A stretch of 53,646 bases of DNA, taken from positions 1 through 53,646 of the forward strand of contig JAAFIK010000030.1 in assembly GCA_013298665.1 (NCBI GenBank). The letters run 5' to 3'. This document shows positions 1-9,016 of this stretch, one piece after another. The notes under the pieces were generated by a model. It saw only the letters and a program-made list of their open reading frames with translations, ran no database searches and was not told where the DNA came from. Numbering within the stretch: the first letter of the stretch is position 1; every line of letters starts with the position of its first letter. The translations under genes were made by a program, and so were the position numbers. This stretch comes from Chitinophagales bacterium. Lineage in GTDB: Bacteria > Bacteroidota > Bacteroidia > Chitinophagales > Chitinophagaceae.

Positions 1-186
1 TTTTTTGTGGCAGGCGGCTTTCTTGTTGGTTTTGGCACGAGGTACGCCGGCGGCTGTACAAGCGGGCACGCCATTATGGGCTTGTCAAATTTCCAATTGC
101 CCTCACTCCTTGCCACCTGCTGCTTTATGGCTGGTGGTTTCTTTTCGGCAAATGTTTTATTACCATTACTCTTTAAATTATGCTGA
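1..186 (+). CDS. YeeE/YedE family transporter, first half (5' end cut by the window)
   Basis: Reading from the first base, an open frame runs to TGA at 184-186 with no start inside the window, so this is the C-terminal part of a gene beginning upstream. It carries the YeeE/YedE (DUF395) signature: a Gly-rich membrane helix, then [16 protein letters not shown], followed by a second hydrophobic helix and a short tail. Proteins of this family are inner-membrane transporters of thiosulfate or related sulfur compounds, and the Cys of the GCTSGH motif is the functional residue in YeeE. The neighbour carries the second half of the fold, so this is the split, two-gene arrangement. The persulfide-handling enzyme just downstream supports a sulfur role. 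The substrate is inferred from family and context. Confidence 0.85.
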   Translation, partial: FFVAGGFLVGFGTRYAGGCTSGHAIMGLSNFQLPSLLATCCFMAGGFFSANVLLPLLFKLC

Positions 187-599
187 GCATGAAAAATATA
201 AAGTACTTGGCAGCAGGCACCGCATTCGGTATTGTATTCGTAAAAGCCGAAATCATAAGTTGGTTCCGCATACAGGAAATGTTCCGGTTACAGTCCTTTT
301 TTATGTATGGGGTAATCGGTACAGCTATCCTGACAGGTATGCTCTCGGTATGGTTGATCAAACGTTTTAAAATCAAAACATTCAGCGGAGAAACAATCAC
401 TTTTGAAAAGAAAACCTTCAGCAAAGGGCAAATCTTTGGCGGGCTCCTTTTCGGCATAGGCTGGGCCATTACAGGTGCCTGTCCCGGCCCCTTATTTGCA
501 CAAATCGGCAGCGGATTCCTGGTGGTGGGCATCACCTTCTTAAGCGCTGTTGCGGGTACCTGGGTGTATGGCTACCTGAAAGAAAAGCTGCCGCATTAA
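180..599 (+). CDS. DUF6691/YeeE-YedE family transporter, second half
   Basis: A 139-residue membrane protein with about four hydrophobic segments and the motif [11 protein letters not shown] near residue 100, the Cys-containing counterpart of the GCTSGH motif in the preceding gene. The ATG at 180 overlaps the upstream stop (ATGCTGA), which suggests translational coupling; a second ATG at 189 is an alternative start. Together the two proteins should rebuild one YeeE/YedE-type transporter for a sulfur species in the inner membrane. The pair followed by an MBL-rhodanese gene is a familiar Bacteroidota arrangement, so import or export of thiosulfate or sulfite linked to persulfide oxidation is the likely role. 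Family assignment is good; the transported compound is inference. Confidence 0.88.
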   Translation: MLSMKNIKYLAAGTAFGIVFVKAEIISWFRIQEMFRLQSFFMYGVIGTAILTGMLSVWLIKRFKIKTFSGETITFEKKTFSKGQIFGGLLFGIGWAITGACPGPLFAQIGSGFLVVGITFLSAVAGTWVYGYLKEKLPH

Positions 600-668
600 C
601 TCCTTTGTCCCCCAATAGCACCAACCGGCGCAGGCATCAATACTAAGAACCAATAAATTATATATACC

Positions 669-2102
669 ATGCACAACTCAATATTTACGGTAGAACAAAT
701 CTATACCGGCTGCCTTGCACAAGGGGCTTATTACATCACCAGCAATGGCGAGGCCGCTATTATTGATCCGCTGCGAGACACCCAACCCTATATACACCGG
801 CTGGAAAGAGACGGCGTAACACTCAAATACATTTTTGAAACCCATTTTCATGCTGATTTTGTAAGCGGACATATTGACCTGGCCGGAAAAACAAATGCGC
901 CCATCATATATGGTCCTGATGCGGCCTGCGGATTTGACTGTATCAGTGCAAGCGATGGACAGGTTTTTGAACTGGGACATGTAAAGATCAAGGTGCTGCA
1001 CACACCGGGTCATACCATGGAAAGCACTTGCTTTTTGCTGATTGATGATACCGGAAAAGAGAATGCCCTGTTTAGTGGCGATACCCTGTTTATAGGCGAT
1101 GTAGGCAGACCAGATCTCGCACAAAAAGCAACGGCTATGACGCAGGAGCAACTGGCAGCAATGCTCTTTCACTCATTGAGGAATAAAGTAATGACATTGC
1201 CGGACGATGTATTGGTGTATCCTGCGCACGGTGCCGGCAGTGCATGCGGGAAAAACATGAGTAAGGAAACGGTATCGACCATCGGCCACCAGAAACGGTT
1301 TAATTATGCCCTGCGGGCAAATATGACTGAAGGAGCATTTGTCGAAGAAGTTACAACAGGCTTATTGCCACCACCAGTTTATTTTGGTGCAAATGTGGCT
1401 ATGAACAAAAAGGGTTATGAAAGTTTTGAGAAAGCATTCAATAACGGGATGAGGGCATTATCGGTTGCCGAATTTGAAATAGCCGCCGAAAATACCGGTG
1501 CATTGCTGCTCGACACCAGAGACAATACTGACTTTTCGAAGGGCTTTGTTCCACAGTCGATCAATATTGGCATCAAGGGTGATTTTGCTCCCTGGGCAGG
1601 GGCACTGATCGGCGATGTACAACAGGCCATCCTTTTAATTACGGCACCCGGAGAGGAAGAAGAAACGGTGACAAGGCTGACACGGGTTGGATTTGACAAC
1701 CTTATCGGGTATTTGAAAGGTGGTTTTGCTGCCTGGAAAGATGCCGGTAAGGAAACAGATACGGTCAACAGGATCACCGCTGATGCGTTTGCAGCAGCCT
1801 ATAAAACCGGTGAAACCAAGGTTGCAGACATACGCAAAGCAAGTGAGTATTCAACTGAACATATTGAAGACGCGTATAACCGCCCATTAGATTATATCAA
1901 CAACTGGATAAAAGAGGTAAACCCTGCTGAACATTTTTATCTGCATTGTGCGGGTGGCTACCGAAGCATGATGGCTGCCAGTATATTACAGGCAAGGGGC
2001 TACAGAAACTTTACCGAAATAGCAGGCGGGCTGACGGCCATTGCCCAAACAGCAATACCCAGAACAGATTTTGTTTGCCAAACCCGGGTCATGCAATCCT
2101 GA
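669..2102 (+). CDS. Persulfide dioxygenase-rhodanese fusion (MBL fold, CstB-like)
   Basis: A 477-residue soluble protein with no signal peptide. Residues 1-200 are a metallo-beta-lactamase fold of the ETHE1 persulfide dioxygenase group: T-H-F-H-A-D-F at 58-64, T-P-G-H-T at 112-116, S-G-D at 136-138 and Y-P-A-H at 184-187. By analogy with ETHE1 the iron ligands are His59, His115 and Asp138. Residues about 275-360 form a first rhodanese domain without an active Cys. Residues about 380-470 form a second with the loop C-A-G-G-Y-R-S (Cys427). Enzymes of this design oxidise glutathione or CoA persulfide to sulfite and pass sulfur on to make thiosulfate. It follows the split sulfur transporter by 69 bp and probably shares its transcript. 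The HxHxDH motif reads HxHxDF, which does not affect the iron triad. Confidence 0.9.
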   Translation: MHNSIFTVEQIYTGCLAQGAYYITSNGEAAIIDPLRDTQPYIHRLERDGVTLKYIFETHFHADFVSGHIDLAGKTNAPIIYGPDAACGFDCISASDGQVFELGHVKIKVLHTPGHTMESTCFLLIDDTGKENALFSGDTLFIGDVGRPDLAQKATAMTQEQLAAMLFHSLRNKVMTLPDDVLVYPAHGAGSACGKNMSKETVSTIGHQKRFNYALRANMTEGAFVEEVTTGLLPPPVYFGANVAMNKKGYESFEKAFNNGMRALSVAEFEIAAENTGALLLDTRDNTDFSKGFVPQSINIGIKGDFAPWAGALIGDVQQAILLITAPGEEEETVTRLTRVGFDNLIGYLKGGFAAWKDAGKETDTVNRITADAFAAAYKTGETKVADIRKASEYSTEHIEDAYNRPLDYINNWIKEVNPAEHFYLHCAGGYRSMMAASILQARGYRNFTEIAGGLTAIAQTAIPRTDFVCQTRVMQS

Positions 2103-2111
2103 ACACCAATA

Positions 2112-2537
2112 CTATGGTTTTTTGAGGATGGCCGTAGTGAGGCGACTGACACAAACAAGTTTGTCACGCTCATCCGTAATCCGGATATCCCATACATGTG
2201 TACTGGCACCGAGGTGTAATGGCCGACAGGTACCCAGCACAAAACCTTCCCGTACCCCCCTTACATGGTTGGCATTGATCTCCAGGCCTACACAGATAAA
2301 CACTGAGGTGTCTATAACCAGCGCTGAAGCCACACTGCCGAGGGTTTCGGCAAGGGCACAACTTGCCCCCCCATGCAGCAAACCATAAGGCTGTTGCGTG
2401 CGAACATCTACAGGCATACGCATACGGAGAAAATCATCCCCCAACTCTACCCATTCCATCCCCAATTGTTCGCTCAGCGTTTTCGGTCCGAGGTAGAGAA
2501 GATCATTGAGCGTGAGGTTCTTATTAAACCAGATCAT
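2112..2537 (-). CDS. PaaI-family hotdog-fold thioesterase
   Basis: A 141-residue hotdog protein. The family motif H-G-G-A-S-C-A-L-A-E-T-L-G-S is seen around residues 55-68, with the Glu expected to act in thioester hydrolysis. The C-terminal part has the usual beta strands (G-T-C-R-P-L-H-L-G and W-D-I-R-I). Such enzymes hydrolyse acyl-CoA esters; 1,4-dihydroxy-2-naphthoyl-CoA in menaquinone synthesis and phenylacetyl-CoA-type substrates are known for relatives, but the substrate here is not determined. I chose the ATG at 2535-2537 because the open frame further upstream is low-complexity and unlike the family, and the resulting length is typical. It is convergent with the MBL-rhodanese gene (9 bp between stops) and lies downstream of coaD on the same strand. 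Confidence 0.85.
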   Translation of the reverse strand: MIWFNKNLTLNDLLYLGPKTLSEQLGMEWVELGDDFLRMRMPVDVRTQQPYGLLHGGASCALAETLGSVASALVIDTSVFICVGLEINANHVRGVREGFVLGTCRPLHLGASTHVWDIRITDERDKLVCVSRLTTAILKKP

Positions 2538-2695
2538 AAAAAAAGAGGTGAGATATGTGACAGGAGAAGCAAGAGGCCGGAAGCATAATGTGATAAAAAA
2601 CGCCCCACTGCTACCTGCTGCTATTCCTGATGTGAAAGACAAGATGTAAAGATCAAAACCCAACTGCTCCTGCGTACTTAAGTACCAGGTACTGA

Positions 2696-3169
2696 CTACG
2701 CTTTACGGATGGAAATATTTACCTGCTCGGGTAAAAAAGGACTTACATTCCCCCCGTTGCGCAATACATCGCGCACAAGCGTGGAAGCTACGGAGGTAAA
2801 CTGTGGCAGACAGGTAAGGAAAATGGTTTCGATATCAGGTGCAAGGCTCCGGTTCATATCAGCAATCGCCTTTTCGTATTCAAAATCGTTTACATAGCGG
2901 ATACCCCGCAGGATAAAGCCAGCCCCGATTTTTTTACAACAATCAACGGTAAGTCCGTCATAAACAATGCCCTCAACCCGGGTATCATTTTTGTAAATCT
3001 CGCTGATCCATTCCAACCGCTGGTCTTCGCTGAACATGGGTACCTTATTGGCATTACGGCCAATACCAATCACCAGTTTGTCGAACAACGGCAGCGCGCG
3101 TTCAATAATATCGGTATGACCGAGTGTAAGCGGATCAAAAGTACCGGGGAAAAGACAGATGCGTTGCAT
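2696..3169 (-). CDS. coaD: Pantetheine-phosphate adenylyltransferase (CoaD)
   Basis: A 157-residue cytosolic nucleotidyltransferase catalysing the reversible transfer of AMP from ATP to 4'-phosphopantetheine, the penultimate step of CoA synthesis. The N-terminal F-P-G-T-F-D-P-L-T-L-G-H motif (7-18) contains the T/HxGH-type nucleotide-binding signature, R-G-I-R-Y-V-N-D-F-E-Y-E is the substrate-binding region near residue 90, and S-V-A-S-T-L-V-R-D near 130 corresponds to the usual ISSTxVR motif with a small change. Length is normal for the family. It is followed on the same strand by the thioesterase and preceded by pyrB, a housekeeping run with short gaps. Confidence 0.97.
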   Translation of the reverse strand: MQRICLFPGTFDPLTLGHTDIIERALPLFDKLVIGIGRNANKVPMFSEDQRLEWISEIYKNDTRVEGIVYDGLTVDCCKKIGAGFILRGIRYVNDFEYEKAIADMNRSLAPDIETIFLTCLPQFTSVASTLVRDVLRNGGNVSPFLPEQVNISIRKA

Positions 3170-3221
3170 ATTGTAGTTTTATGACGTAAAGATATTCATC
3201 TGCGGCAATGTTCGGTGAACG

Positions 3222-4166
3222 CTACACATTGGCTGCCGCACGGCTCTTACCCCCGGAGAGCAGGTACAACACCGCCATACGCACCGCCACACCATTCTCT
3301 ACCTGTTGCAGGATAATAGACTGGTTACCATCAGCCACATCGCTGTCGATCTCCACCCCCCTGTTGATAGGCCCCGGGTGCATGATCACAATCTCTTTGT
3401 TCAGGCTGTCGAGCAAACGACGGGTAACCCCATAAGCAAGATTATACTCACGAAGCGAGGAAAAAAGCACCTGATTTTGCCGCTCCAACTGGATCCGCAG
3501 CACATTTGCCACATCACACCATTGCAGTGCTTTTTTGAGGTTGTACTCTACTTTTACACCAAGGGCCGGCGCAATATATTTGGGAATGAGGGTAGGCGGA
3601 CCGGCCACCATCACTTCTGCACCCATCTTCCTGAGCAGGTAGATATTACTGAGCGCTACCCGTGAGTGCATAATATCACCCACCAGCACCACTTTACGCC
3701 CTTCAAGTCCCCCCGTTTTCTCAGCAATGGAAAAAGCATCCAGCAGGGCCTGGGTAGGGTGTTCATTTACCCCATCGCCCGCATTTACAATTGCAGCAGG
3801 TATATGCTGGGCAAGAAAATGCGGAGCACCGCTGGCACTATGCCGCATCACCACCATATCCACCTTCATGCTCAGGATATTATTCACCGTATCCAGCAAC
3901 GTTTCGCCCTTGGATACAGATGAAGAACCCGTAGTAAAGTTAATGGTATCAGCACTCAGCCGCTTTTCGGCCAGCTCAAAAGAGATACGCGTGCGGGTAG
4001 AGTTTTCGTAAAAAAGATTGACAATGGTAACATCCCGTAGCGTGGGAACCTTCTTTACCGGCCGTTGTAATACCTCTTTAAACTGCCCGGCTGTTTGTAA
4101 AATAATGGAGATGTCGTTGGGACTAAGGTCTTTAATGCCCAGTAAATGTCGAGTGGAGAGTTGCAT
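3222..4166 (-). CDS. pyrB: Aspartate carbamoyltransferase catalytic subunit
   Basis: A 314-residue enzyme joining carbamoyl phosphate to L-aspartate in the first committed step of pyrimidine synthesis. It shows the carbamoyl-phosphate site S-T-R-T-R (56-60), the S-V-S-K-G-E-T-L loop (83-90) carrying the Lys that reaches across the trimer interface, H-P-T-Q-A-L-L-D (135-142), and the C-terminal H-P-G-P-I-N-R-G-V-E-I. No regulatory subunit pyrI is nearby, which with pyrR just upstream points to the PyrR-linked class. The gap to pyrR is 25 bp, so the two form an operon in the order pyrR-pyrB. The ATG at 4164-4166 gives the expected N-terminus. Confidence 0.97.
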   Translation of the reverse strand: MQLSTRHLLGIKDLSPNDISIILQTAGQFKEVLQRPVKKVPTLRDVTIVNLFYENSTRTRISFELAEKRLSADTINFTTGSSSVSKGETLLDTVNNILSMKVDMVVMRHSASGAPHFLAQHIPAAIVNAGDGVNEHPTQALLDAFSIAEKTGGLEGRKVVLVGDIMHSRVALSNIYLLRKMGAEVMVAGPPTLIPKYIAPALGVKVEYNLKKALQWCDVANVLRIQLERQNQVLFSSLREYNLAYGVTRRLLDSLNKEIVIMHPGPINRGVEIDSDVADGNQSIILQQVENGVAVRMAVLYLLSGGKSRAAANV

Positions 4167-4191
4167 TAAAAAGCGAAATTAGATAAAATTA

Positions 4192-4701
4192 TCAATACAA
4201 TACAACTTCTTCCCTGTCCCACTCCACTTTTACCCTTTGGGAAATGATTGTATCAAGGGCTTTGCCGCAATAATCGGGCTGTATCGGCAACTCGCGGTTG
4301 AAACGACGGTCAACCAGTACACAGAGCGACACTTTGCTCGGACGCCCAAAATCCTGTATCGCATCAAGTGCTGCCCGGATCGTACGCCCGGTGTACAACA
4401 CATCGTCGATCAGTACCACCGTTTTTCCCTCAAGCGAAAAAGGGATATCCGTCTGGTTGGCCATATGCAGCGCATCACGTACATCATCACGGTAAAAAGT
4501 AATATCGAGTTTACCATAATAAATGGTTTCACCGGGACAGAGCCGCTGCAACTCAGCCACTACCTGGTCGCTTACTTTTACACCCCGGGGTTGCAGCCCG
4601 AGAAAAACCGTGTCGGCCAGCGATTCCCCATGCTCGATCAACTGGTGCGCCAGCCGGCTGATGGTAAGGTGAAGCTGCTGTTGGTTGAGTATAACTTTCA
4701 C
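4192..4701 (-). CDS. pyrR: PyrR-type phosphoribosyltransferase / pyrimidine operon regulator
   Basis: A 169-residue type I phosphoribosyltransferase. The PRPP-binding loop V-V-L-I-D-D-V-L-Y-T-G-R-T lies at 95-107 and the N-terminal segment L-G-L-Q-P-R-G matches the PyrR family. PyrR proteins bind pyr mRNA in a UMP-dependent way to attenuate pyrimidine genes and also have weak uracil phosphoribosyltransferase activity. The start codon is GTG (4699-4701), inferred because it gives the family N-terminus and no ATG lies close by. pyrB follows directly. I did not find a clear terminator/antiterminator pair in the short leader, so RNA-level control here is expected from the family rather than seen. 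Confidence 0.93.
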   Translation of the reverse strand: MKVILNQQQLHLTISRLAHQLIEHGESLADTVFLGLQPRGVKVSDQVVAELQRLCPGETIYYGKLDITFYRDDVRDALHMANQTDIPFSLEGKTVVLIDDVLYTGRTIRAALDAIQDFGRPSKVSLCVLVDRRFNRELPIQPDYCGKALDTIISQRVKVEWDREEVVLY

Positions 4702-4783
4702 AATAAATGATAATGATTAGGTGCAAGATATTTAAAATCAGGCAGATATAGCCTGTATTATTCATGAAGAATCCCGTCTGTTC

Positions 4784-5662
4784 CTATATCAGTTCCCCCA
4801 CGTGCTTCCGTATACCATCGCAAATCTTTTCCAGCGGCAGGTCATTATAATCTGTACCAAACGGATCCTCAATTTCTTCTGCCACCAGTTCAAGACTCGT
4901 GAGTACATAAAACACAAAAGCCACCACCGGTACAGCAATATACCCCATGTTAAACACATAGCCCCAGGGCAGTGTCATGACATAAAAAAAGATAAACTTC
5001 TTCAGAAATACGCTGTACGAAAACGGGATGGGCGTATTCTTGATGCGCTCACAGGCACCGCAAATTTCGGTAAAAGCCTGTAGTTCATTATTGAGTACGA
5101 TCAATTGCTGACCCGTGATGCGTTCTTTTTCATACAGCTCGTTTACCTTACGGAAAATGGCTGCAGCCAGTTGATTAGGCAGGTGTTTATCCTCGTCAAT
5201 ATGTGCCAGTTCAGCCGTAAGACTATCATCCAGCTCCAGGCGGGTCAGCTCACTACGGAGATGGTTCTTCAGTGCAAAAGCGTACTGTGGTATCATGGAG
5301 CGGAAAAAGGTACGGTTTGCCGCATCACTTTTAGGCAGGATACCCGAAAGTTTAAGCGCCAGGTTGCGGCTGTTGTTAACCAGGCTACCCCAGAGTTTAC
5401 GGCCCTCCCACCAACGGTCATAAGCCGTATTGGTGCGGAATACCAGCAGCAGCGAAATCACAAAACCCAGCAGCCCGTGCATCAGCGTGATGTACTTCAG
5501 GTTGTTTTCCGGCGGGAGTTTGAGGTAATTGATCTCAAAATATGCCACAGCAGCGGTATATGCCGAAACAAACAGCATCGTTGGCCACAGTTGCCGCAAA
5601 GTATCCGACTTGCTGAACTTAAAAATAAAGATGAGCCATTCCTTTGGGTTGTACTGAATCAT
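4784..5662 (-). CDS. Bestrophin family ion channel
   Basis: A 292-residue integral membrane protein of the bacterial bestrophin family (homologues of KpBest), pentameric channels in the inner membrane. Visible landmarks: an N-terminal W-L-I-F-I-F-K-F-S-K-S-D-T-L segment, a first hydrophobic helix near residue 30, the conserved F-R-T-N-T-A-Y-D-R-W-W-E-G-R-K-L-W-G signature near 75-92, and a hydrophobic pair near 215-255 followed by E-E-I-E-D-P-F-G-x-D-Y-N-D-L-P-L close to the C-terminus. I start it at the ATG at 5660-5662; the longer open frame adds 54 residues without family similarity that would run into the leader of the divergent receptor gene. The transported ion is not predictable from sequence. 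Confidence 0.92.
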   Translation of the reverse strand: MIQYNPKEWLIFIFKFSKSDTLRQLWPTMLFVSAYTAAVAYFEINYLKLPPENNLKYITLMHGLLGFVISLLLVFRTNTAYDRWWEGRKLWGSLVNNSRNLALKLSGILPKSDAANRTFFRSMIPQYAFALKNHLRSELTRLELDDSLTAELAHIDEDKHLPNQLAAAIFRKVNELYEKERITGQQLIVLNNELQAFTEICGACERIKNTPIPFSYSVFLKKFIFFYVMTLPWGYVFNMGYIAVPVVAFVFYVLTSLELVAEEIEDPFGTDYNDLPLEKICDGIRKHVGELI

Positions 5663-5838
5663 TTCGCTGTTTTCGCAAAAATACACGATCCGGACAGATG
5701 GCAGCATTGGCGGGATATGCGGCAGCAGAAAATTTGGCCAAACAATCAGAAAATGGTTACTTTGAAAAACGACCTGGCCCGAATACCAGGTACTGCAACT
5801 GACAACCGGATGGGCATTTACCAACGACTATTCACACT

Positions 5839-8274
5839 ATGAAGATGAACATATCTACAACCAAACAGCACATCATCACTGCGGCAACAGCCTGCATATT
5901 ATTGGTGATCAGCCTTACCACTTCGGCACAGGTGAGCATACGGGGCACGGCAACCGACAAAAACAACCAACCCCTGGCCTTTGTTACCATCCTGATCAGG
6001 CAGGATACCAGCATCCGGGCGAGTACGCTTACAGATGCCGGCGGGCAATTCAACTTAACCGTCTCTGCATCAGGTACCGGCACACTCATTGCCACACTCA
6101 TCAACTATACTCCGCTGGAACTGCCGGTTGACTTCAGCAAGTCCCTCACGCTCCAACTGCAGTTGCAGCGCAAAACCGAAACGCTGAAAGGCGTGACCGT
6201 AATAGCCAAAGCACCGCTCATTGAGCGGAAAACAGACAGGCTGGTGGTAAACGTGGCACAAAGCATCAGCACCAGTGGCAGTTCTTTCTGGGAACTGCTG
6301 ACACGCGCTCCGGGGGTAACCGCATCAAACAGCGGCAACATCAGTGTCATGGGCAAAAGCACCCAGGTACTCATCGATGGCCGCGCCACGGGGGTAAGCG
6401 GCGAAGACCTTGCAGAACTGCTGAAAACAAAACAGGCCGATCAGGTGGAGAAGATCGAAATCTATACCACGCCACCCGCCCGCTTTGATGCACAGGGCGG
6501 TACCGTAATCAATATCATCACCAAAAAAAGAACCACCACAGGGCGCGACATCAGCTTCCGCAGCACTTACCGCCAGGGCTATCTCGCCCGCTTCAGTATG
6601 GGTACGGCCTTCAACTACAGTACACCCAAACTCCGCCTTTCGGGTAACTATGGCTTTGCCCCGGCAAAAATCCGCGGTACGGAGGATGAATATGTACGCT
6701 ATGTAAATACCCCGGCTTTTTCGTACTGGACGATGGGGCATGTACGGAAGGTAAAAGCAGAATCCAACGACTTTGGCCTCTCCGGTGAATACCAGGTCAA
6801 TAAAAAGCAGGTACTGGGCTTCAAAGTTGACGGTTTCTTTAAATACAACCGCGGCAACCGTACCATTTTTACCGATGTACGCAATGTGCTCAATATCGTA
6901 GATTCCTCATTAATCACCAGCAACCTCAACAGCGTAAAGCGCGACCAACTGAGCGCCAATCTCAACTACCGCATCATTACAGATAGTACCGGTGGGCTGC
7001 TGGAGGCCGATTTTAACCATAGCCAGTACAATGCCCGCACCGCACAGAATATCTTTACACAGGGTTATGATGGCGCAGCACAACCCAAACCCGTTTTCTT
7101 TGACATCCGCAGCAACGCAATCCAGCAGATCAGGTTTTCTTCCGCACAGTTGCGTTATGCCCGTTCTTTTAAAAAGACCGACCTCGAAATGGGGGTCAAA
7201 GTAACCGGCAGCCATACCACCAACGATCTCGCCTTTACACAACGGAGCGGAGCCATATATGTAAACGATCCGCAACGCAGCAACACCTTCCGGTATACCG
7301 AAAACATACAGGCGACTTACCTGTCTATGACGAGCCACTTTCCCAAAACAGAGCTGCAGATGGGACTGCGTGCAGAGTTTACCCAAACCAGGGGCGTATC
7401 TCCCACGCTGCAACAAGCCACCACACGCGATTATTTCCGCCTCTTCCCCACCCTCTTTGTACAACACACGCTGGTACCCAATAAGCACCAGTTGGGTTTG
7501 CAATACGGCAGACGGATCAATCGCCCCGATTACTGGCGCCTCAATCCCTTTCAATTTTATACCACCCCCTATGCCTATCTCCAGGGCAACCCCTTCCTGC
7601 AACCAGCCTTTTTACACAATACTGAACTCAATTATACCTTCAAAAATGCTTATACCGTGGCGGTATTTTTCAACTATACAGACAATCCTTTTACCAACAT
7701 CACCACGCAGGACAATGCCAGTCAACTGCTGCTCAACAACCAGGTTAACCTGGAAAACAATAAAGAGTACGGGGGGTATATCAACCTCTCCAAATCCATC
7801 AGACCCTGGTGGGAAAGCACTTTCTTCCTGCAGGCCTCGCACAAAGAAGAGAACACCTTACTCAACAACAAACTGGTAACACTGCGGATGTGGACGGCAT
7901 ACATCAATACGGTTAACAGCTTTACCCTGTCGAAAAAGAAGGGTTTACGCGCCGAAGTTACCGCATGGTACAGCGCGCCTGCAGTACAGGGCATTTACAA
8001 GCTCAGGAGCAGCAACGACATTTCATTCACCATCCGCAAGAGCCTGTGGAAAAACAAGGGTACACTTACCGTAGGGGTACAGGATCTGCTGTTTGGTAAT
8101 TTTTACCGCATCGCGGTCAACAGCCCGGGACAATCCAATGGCTTCTCCGGCAGAAACGATACGCGTACCTACTCGCTTAACCTTACCTACCGCATCAGCC
8201 GGAATAAAGTTACCCGCATCAAAGACCGCAAAACGGGTTCCGAAGAAGAAAAACAGCGGCTGGGGAATTTGTAA
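5839..8274 (+). CDS. TonB-dependent receptor, outer-membrane beta-barrel family
   Basis: An 811-residue outer-membrane protein. Residues 1-30 form a signal peptide ending T-T-S-A-Q. About 32-115 form a carboxypeptidase-regulatory-like beta-sandwich (V-S-I-R-G-T-A-T-D-K-N-N-Q-P-L-A-F-V). About 150-235 look like a plug domain (L-L-T-R-A-P-G-V-T, V-L-I-D-G-R, V-E-K-I-E-I-Y-T-T-P-P-A-R-F-D-A-Q-G). The rest is a long barrel with alternating aromatic strands. It belongs to the group without a SusD partner, whose substrates are mostly unknown. It does not end in the classical terminal Phe but in a charged tail (S-E-E-E-K-Q-R-L-G-N-L). It is divergent from the bestrophin gene and convergent with the cupin gene. 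An alternative start is the Met two codons downstream. Confidence 0.9.
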   Translation: MKMNISTTKQHIITAATACILLVISLTTSAQVSIRGTATDKNNQPLAFVTILIRQDTSIRASTLTDAGGQFNLTVSASGTGTLIATLINYTPLELPVDFSKSLTLQLQLQRKTETLKGVTVIAKAPLIERKTDRLVVNVAQSISTSGSSFWELLTRAPGVTASNSGNISVMGKSTQVLIDGRATGVSGEDLAELLKTKQADQVEKIEIYTTPPARFDAQGGTVINIITKKRTTTGRDISFRSTYRQGYLARFSMGTAFNYSTPKLRLSGNYGFAPAKIRGTEDEYVRYVNTPAFSYWTMGHVRKVKAESNDFGLSGEYQVNKKQVLGFKVDGFFKYNRGNRTIFTDVRNVLNIVDSSLITSNLNSVKRDQLSANLNYRIITDSTGGLLEADFNHSQYNARTAQNIFTQGYDGAAQPKPVFFDIRSNAIQQIRFSSAQLRYARSFKKTDLEMGVKVTGSHTTNDLAFTQRSGAIYVNDPQRSNTFRYTENIQATYLSMTSHFPKTELQMGLRAEFTQTRGVSPTLQQATTRDYFRLFPTLFVQHTLVPNKHQLGLQYGRRINRPDYWRLNPFQFYTTPYAYLQGNPFLQPAFLHNTELNYTFKNAYTVAVFFNYTDNPFTNITTQDNASQLLLNNQVNLENNKEYGGYINLSKSIRPWWESTFFLQASHKEENTLLNNKLVTLRMWTAYINTVNSFTLSKKKGLRAEVTAWYSAPAVQGIYKLRSSNDISFTIRKSLWKNKGTLTVGVQDLLFGNFYRIAVNSPGQSNGFSGRNDTRTYSLNLTYRISRNKVTRIKDRKTGSEEEKQRLGNL

Positions 8275-8383
8275 GGCATGGCTGCGTACAATAGTTGCGG
8301 AGCAACACAGGTAATCCTTCATGCAGGCCCGATGTCGTCTTTTCTGCGAATGGGTTTACCCGATACTTTTATCCCCGTCCGGC

Positions 8384-8941
8384 TTACGGAAACTGTAATG
8401 GCGGGCCAACGACTTTCATACCGTGACCGGCAAATATTGCAGCCCCTTCCGCAGGTGAAGGCCGGGCGGTCAGGTTGCCAATGGCCCTGAAAAAATCTTC
8501 CATTTTTCCCGATGGCTGAAAAAGAAAAAACATTTTTCCGGTTTCTGTTAACTGTGCAAAACTATGGGGTACCGTTCTTGGCAAAAAAATGGTATCCCCT
8601 GGTTTCAAATAATGCTTGTCCGCTCCCACCTGAAAAAGATACTCTCCCAGCACAATAAAGAATATTTCATCCTGGTGCGCATGAACATGCAACGGGGGGC
8701 CACCTTTTTCATTACCCGTGTATTCAAAAATTGTAAGGTCGCCGTTGGTATCCTTTTGCGAAACCTTAATATCGTTGGGATTTTTCCCTCCCAGCACTGT
8801 TTTTTCACCAAACCTGCTTTCCGTGGCTTTAACAACAAAGCCTTTGCCCGCACGCCTCGGTTTCTGTGCCTGCACATGTTGTTCAATAAAGAGCGCGGGG
8901 AGCGCTGTTGCTGCTGTCAGTAAAAACTTCTTTCGTTCCAT
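8384..8941 (-). CDS. Exported cupin-domain protein
   Basis: A 185-residue protein with an N-terminal export signal (M-E-R-K-K-F-L-L-T-A-A-T-A-L-P-A-L) and a single cupin domain. Cupin motif 1 is seen as P-P-L-H-V-H-A-H-Q-D-E-I-F-F-I-V-L-G-E near residues 82-100, giving two or three His and a Glu for metal binding. Motif 2 is P-G-D-T-I-F-L-P-R-T-V-P-H-S-F near 118-132. Relatives are annotated as quercetin 2,3-dioxygenase-like or simply cupins, so the reaction is not assignable. It lies 75 bp downstream of an AraC-family regulator on the same strand and may be its target. Confidence 0.85.
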   Translation of the reverse strand: MERKKFLLTAATALPALFIEQHVQAQKPRRAGKGFVVKATESRFGEKTVLGGKNPNDIKVSQKDTNGDLTIFEYTGNEKGGPPLHVHAHQDEIFFIVLGEYLFQVGADKHYLKPGDTIFLPRTVPHSFAQLTETGKMFFLFQPSGKMEDFFRAIGNLTARPSPAEGAAIFAGHGMKVVGPPLQFP

Positions 8942-9016
8942 TGTTGTATTGATTTAAATGATACAACGCAAATGTCCGTCGGAACACAGGAAGACCAGTG
9001 GTAAAAAAACGACATT

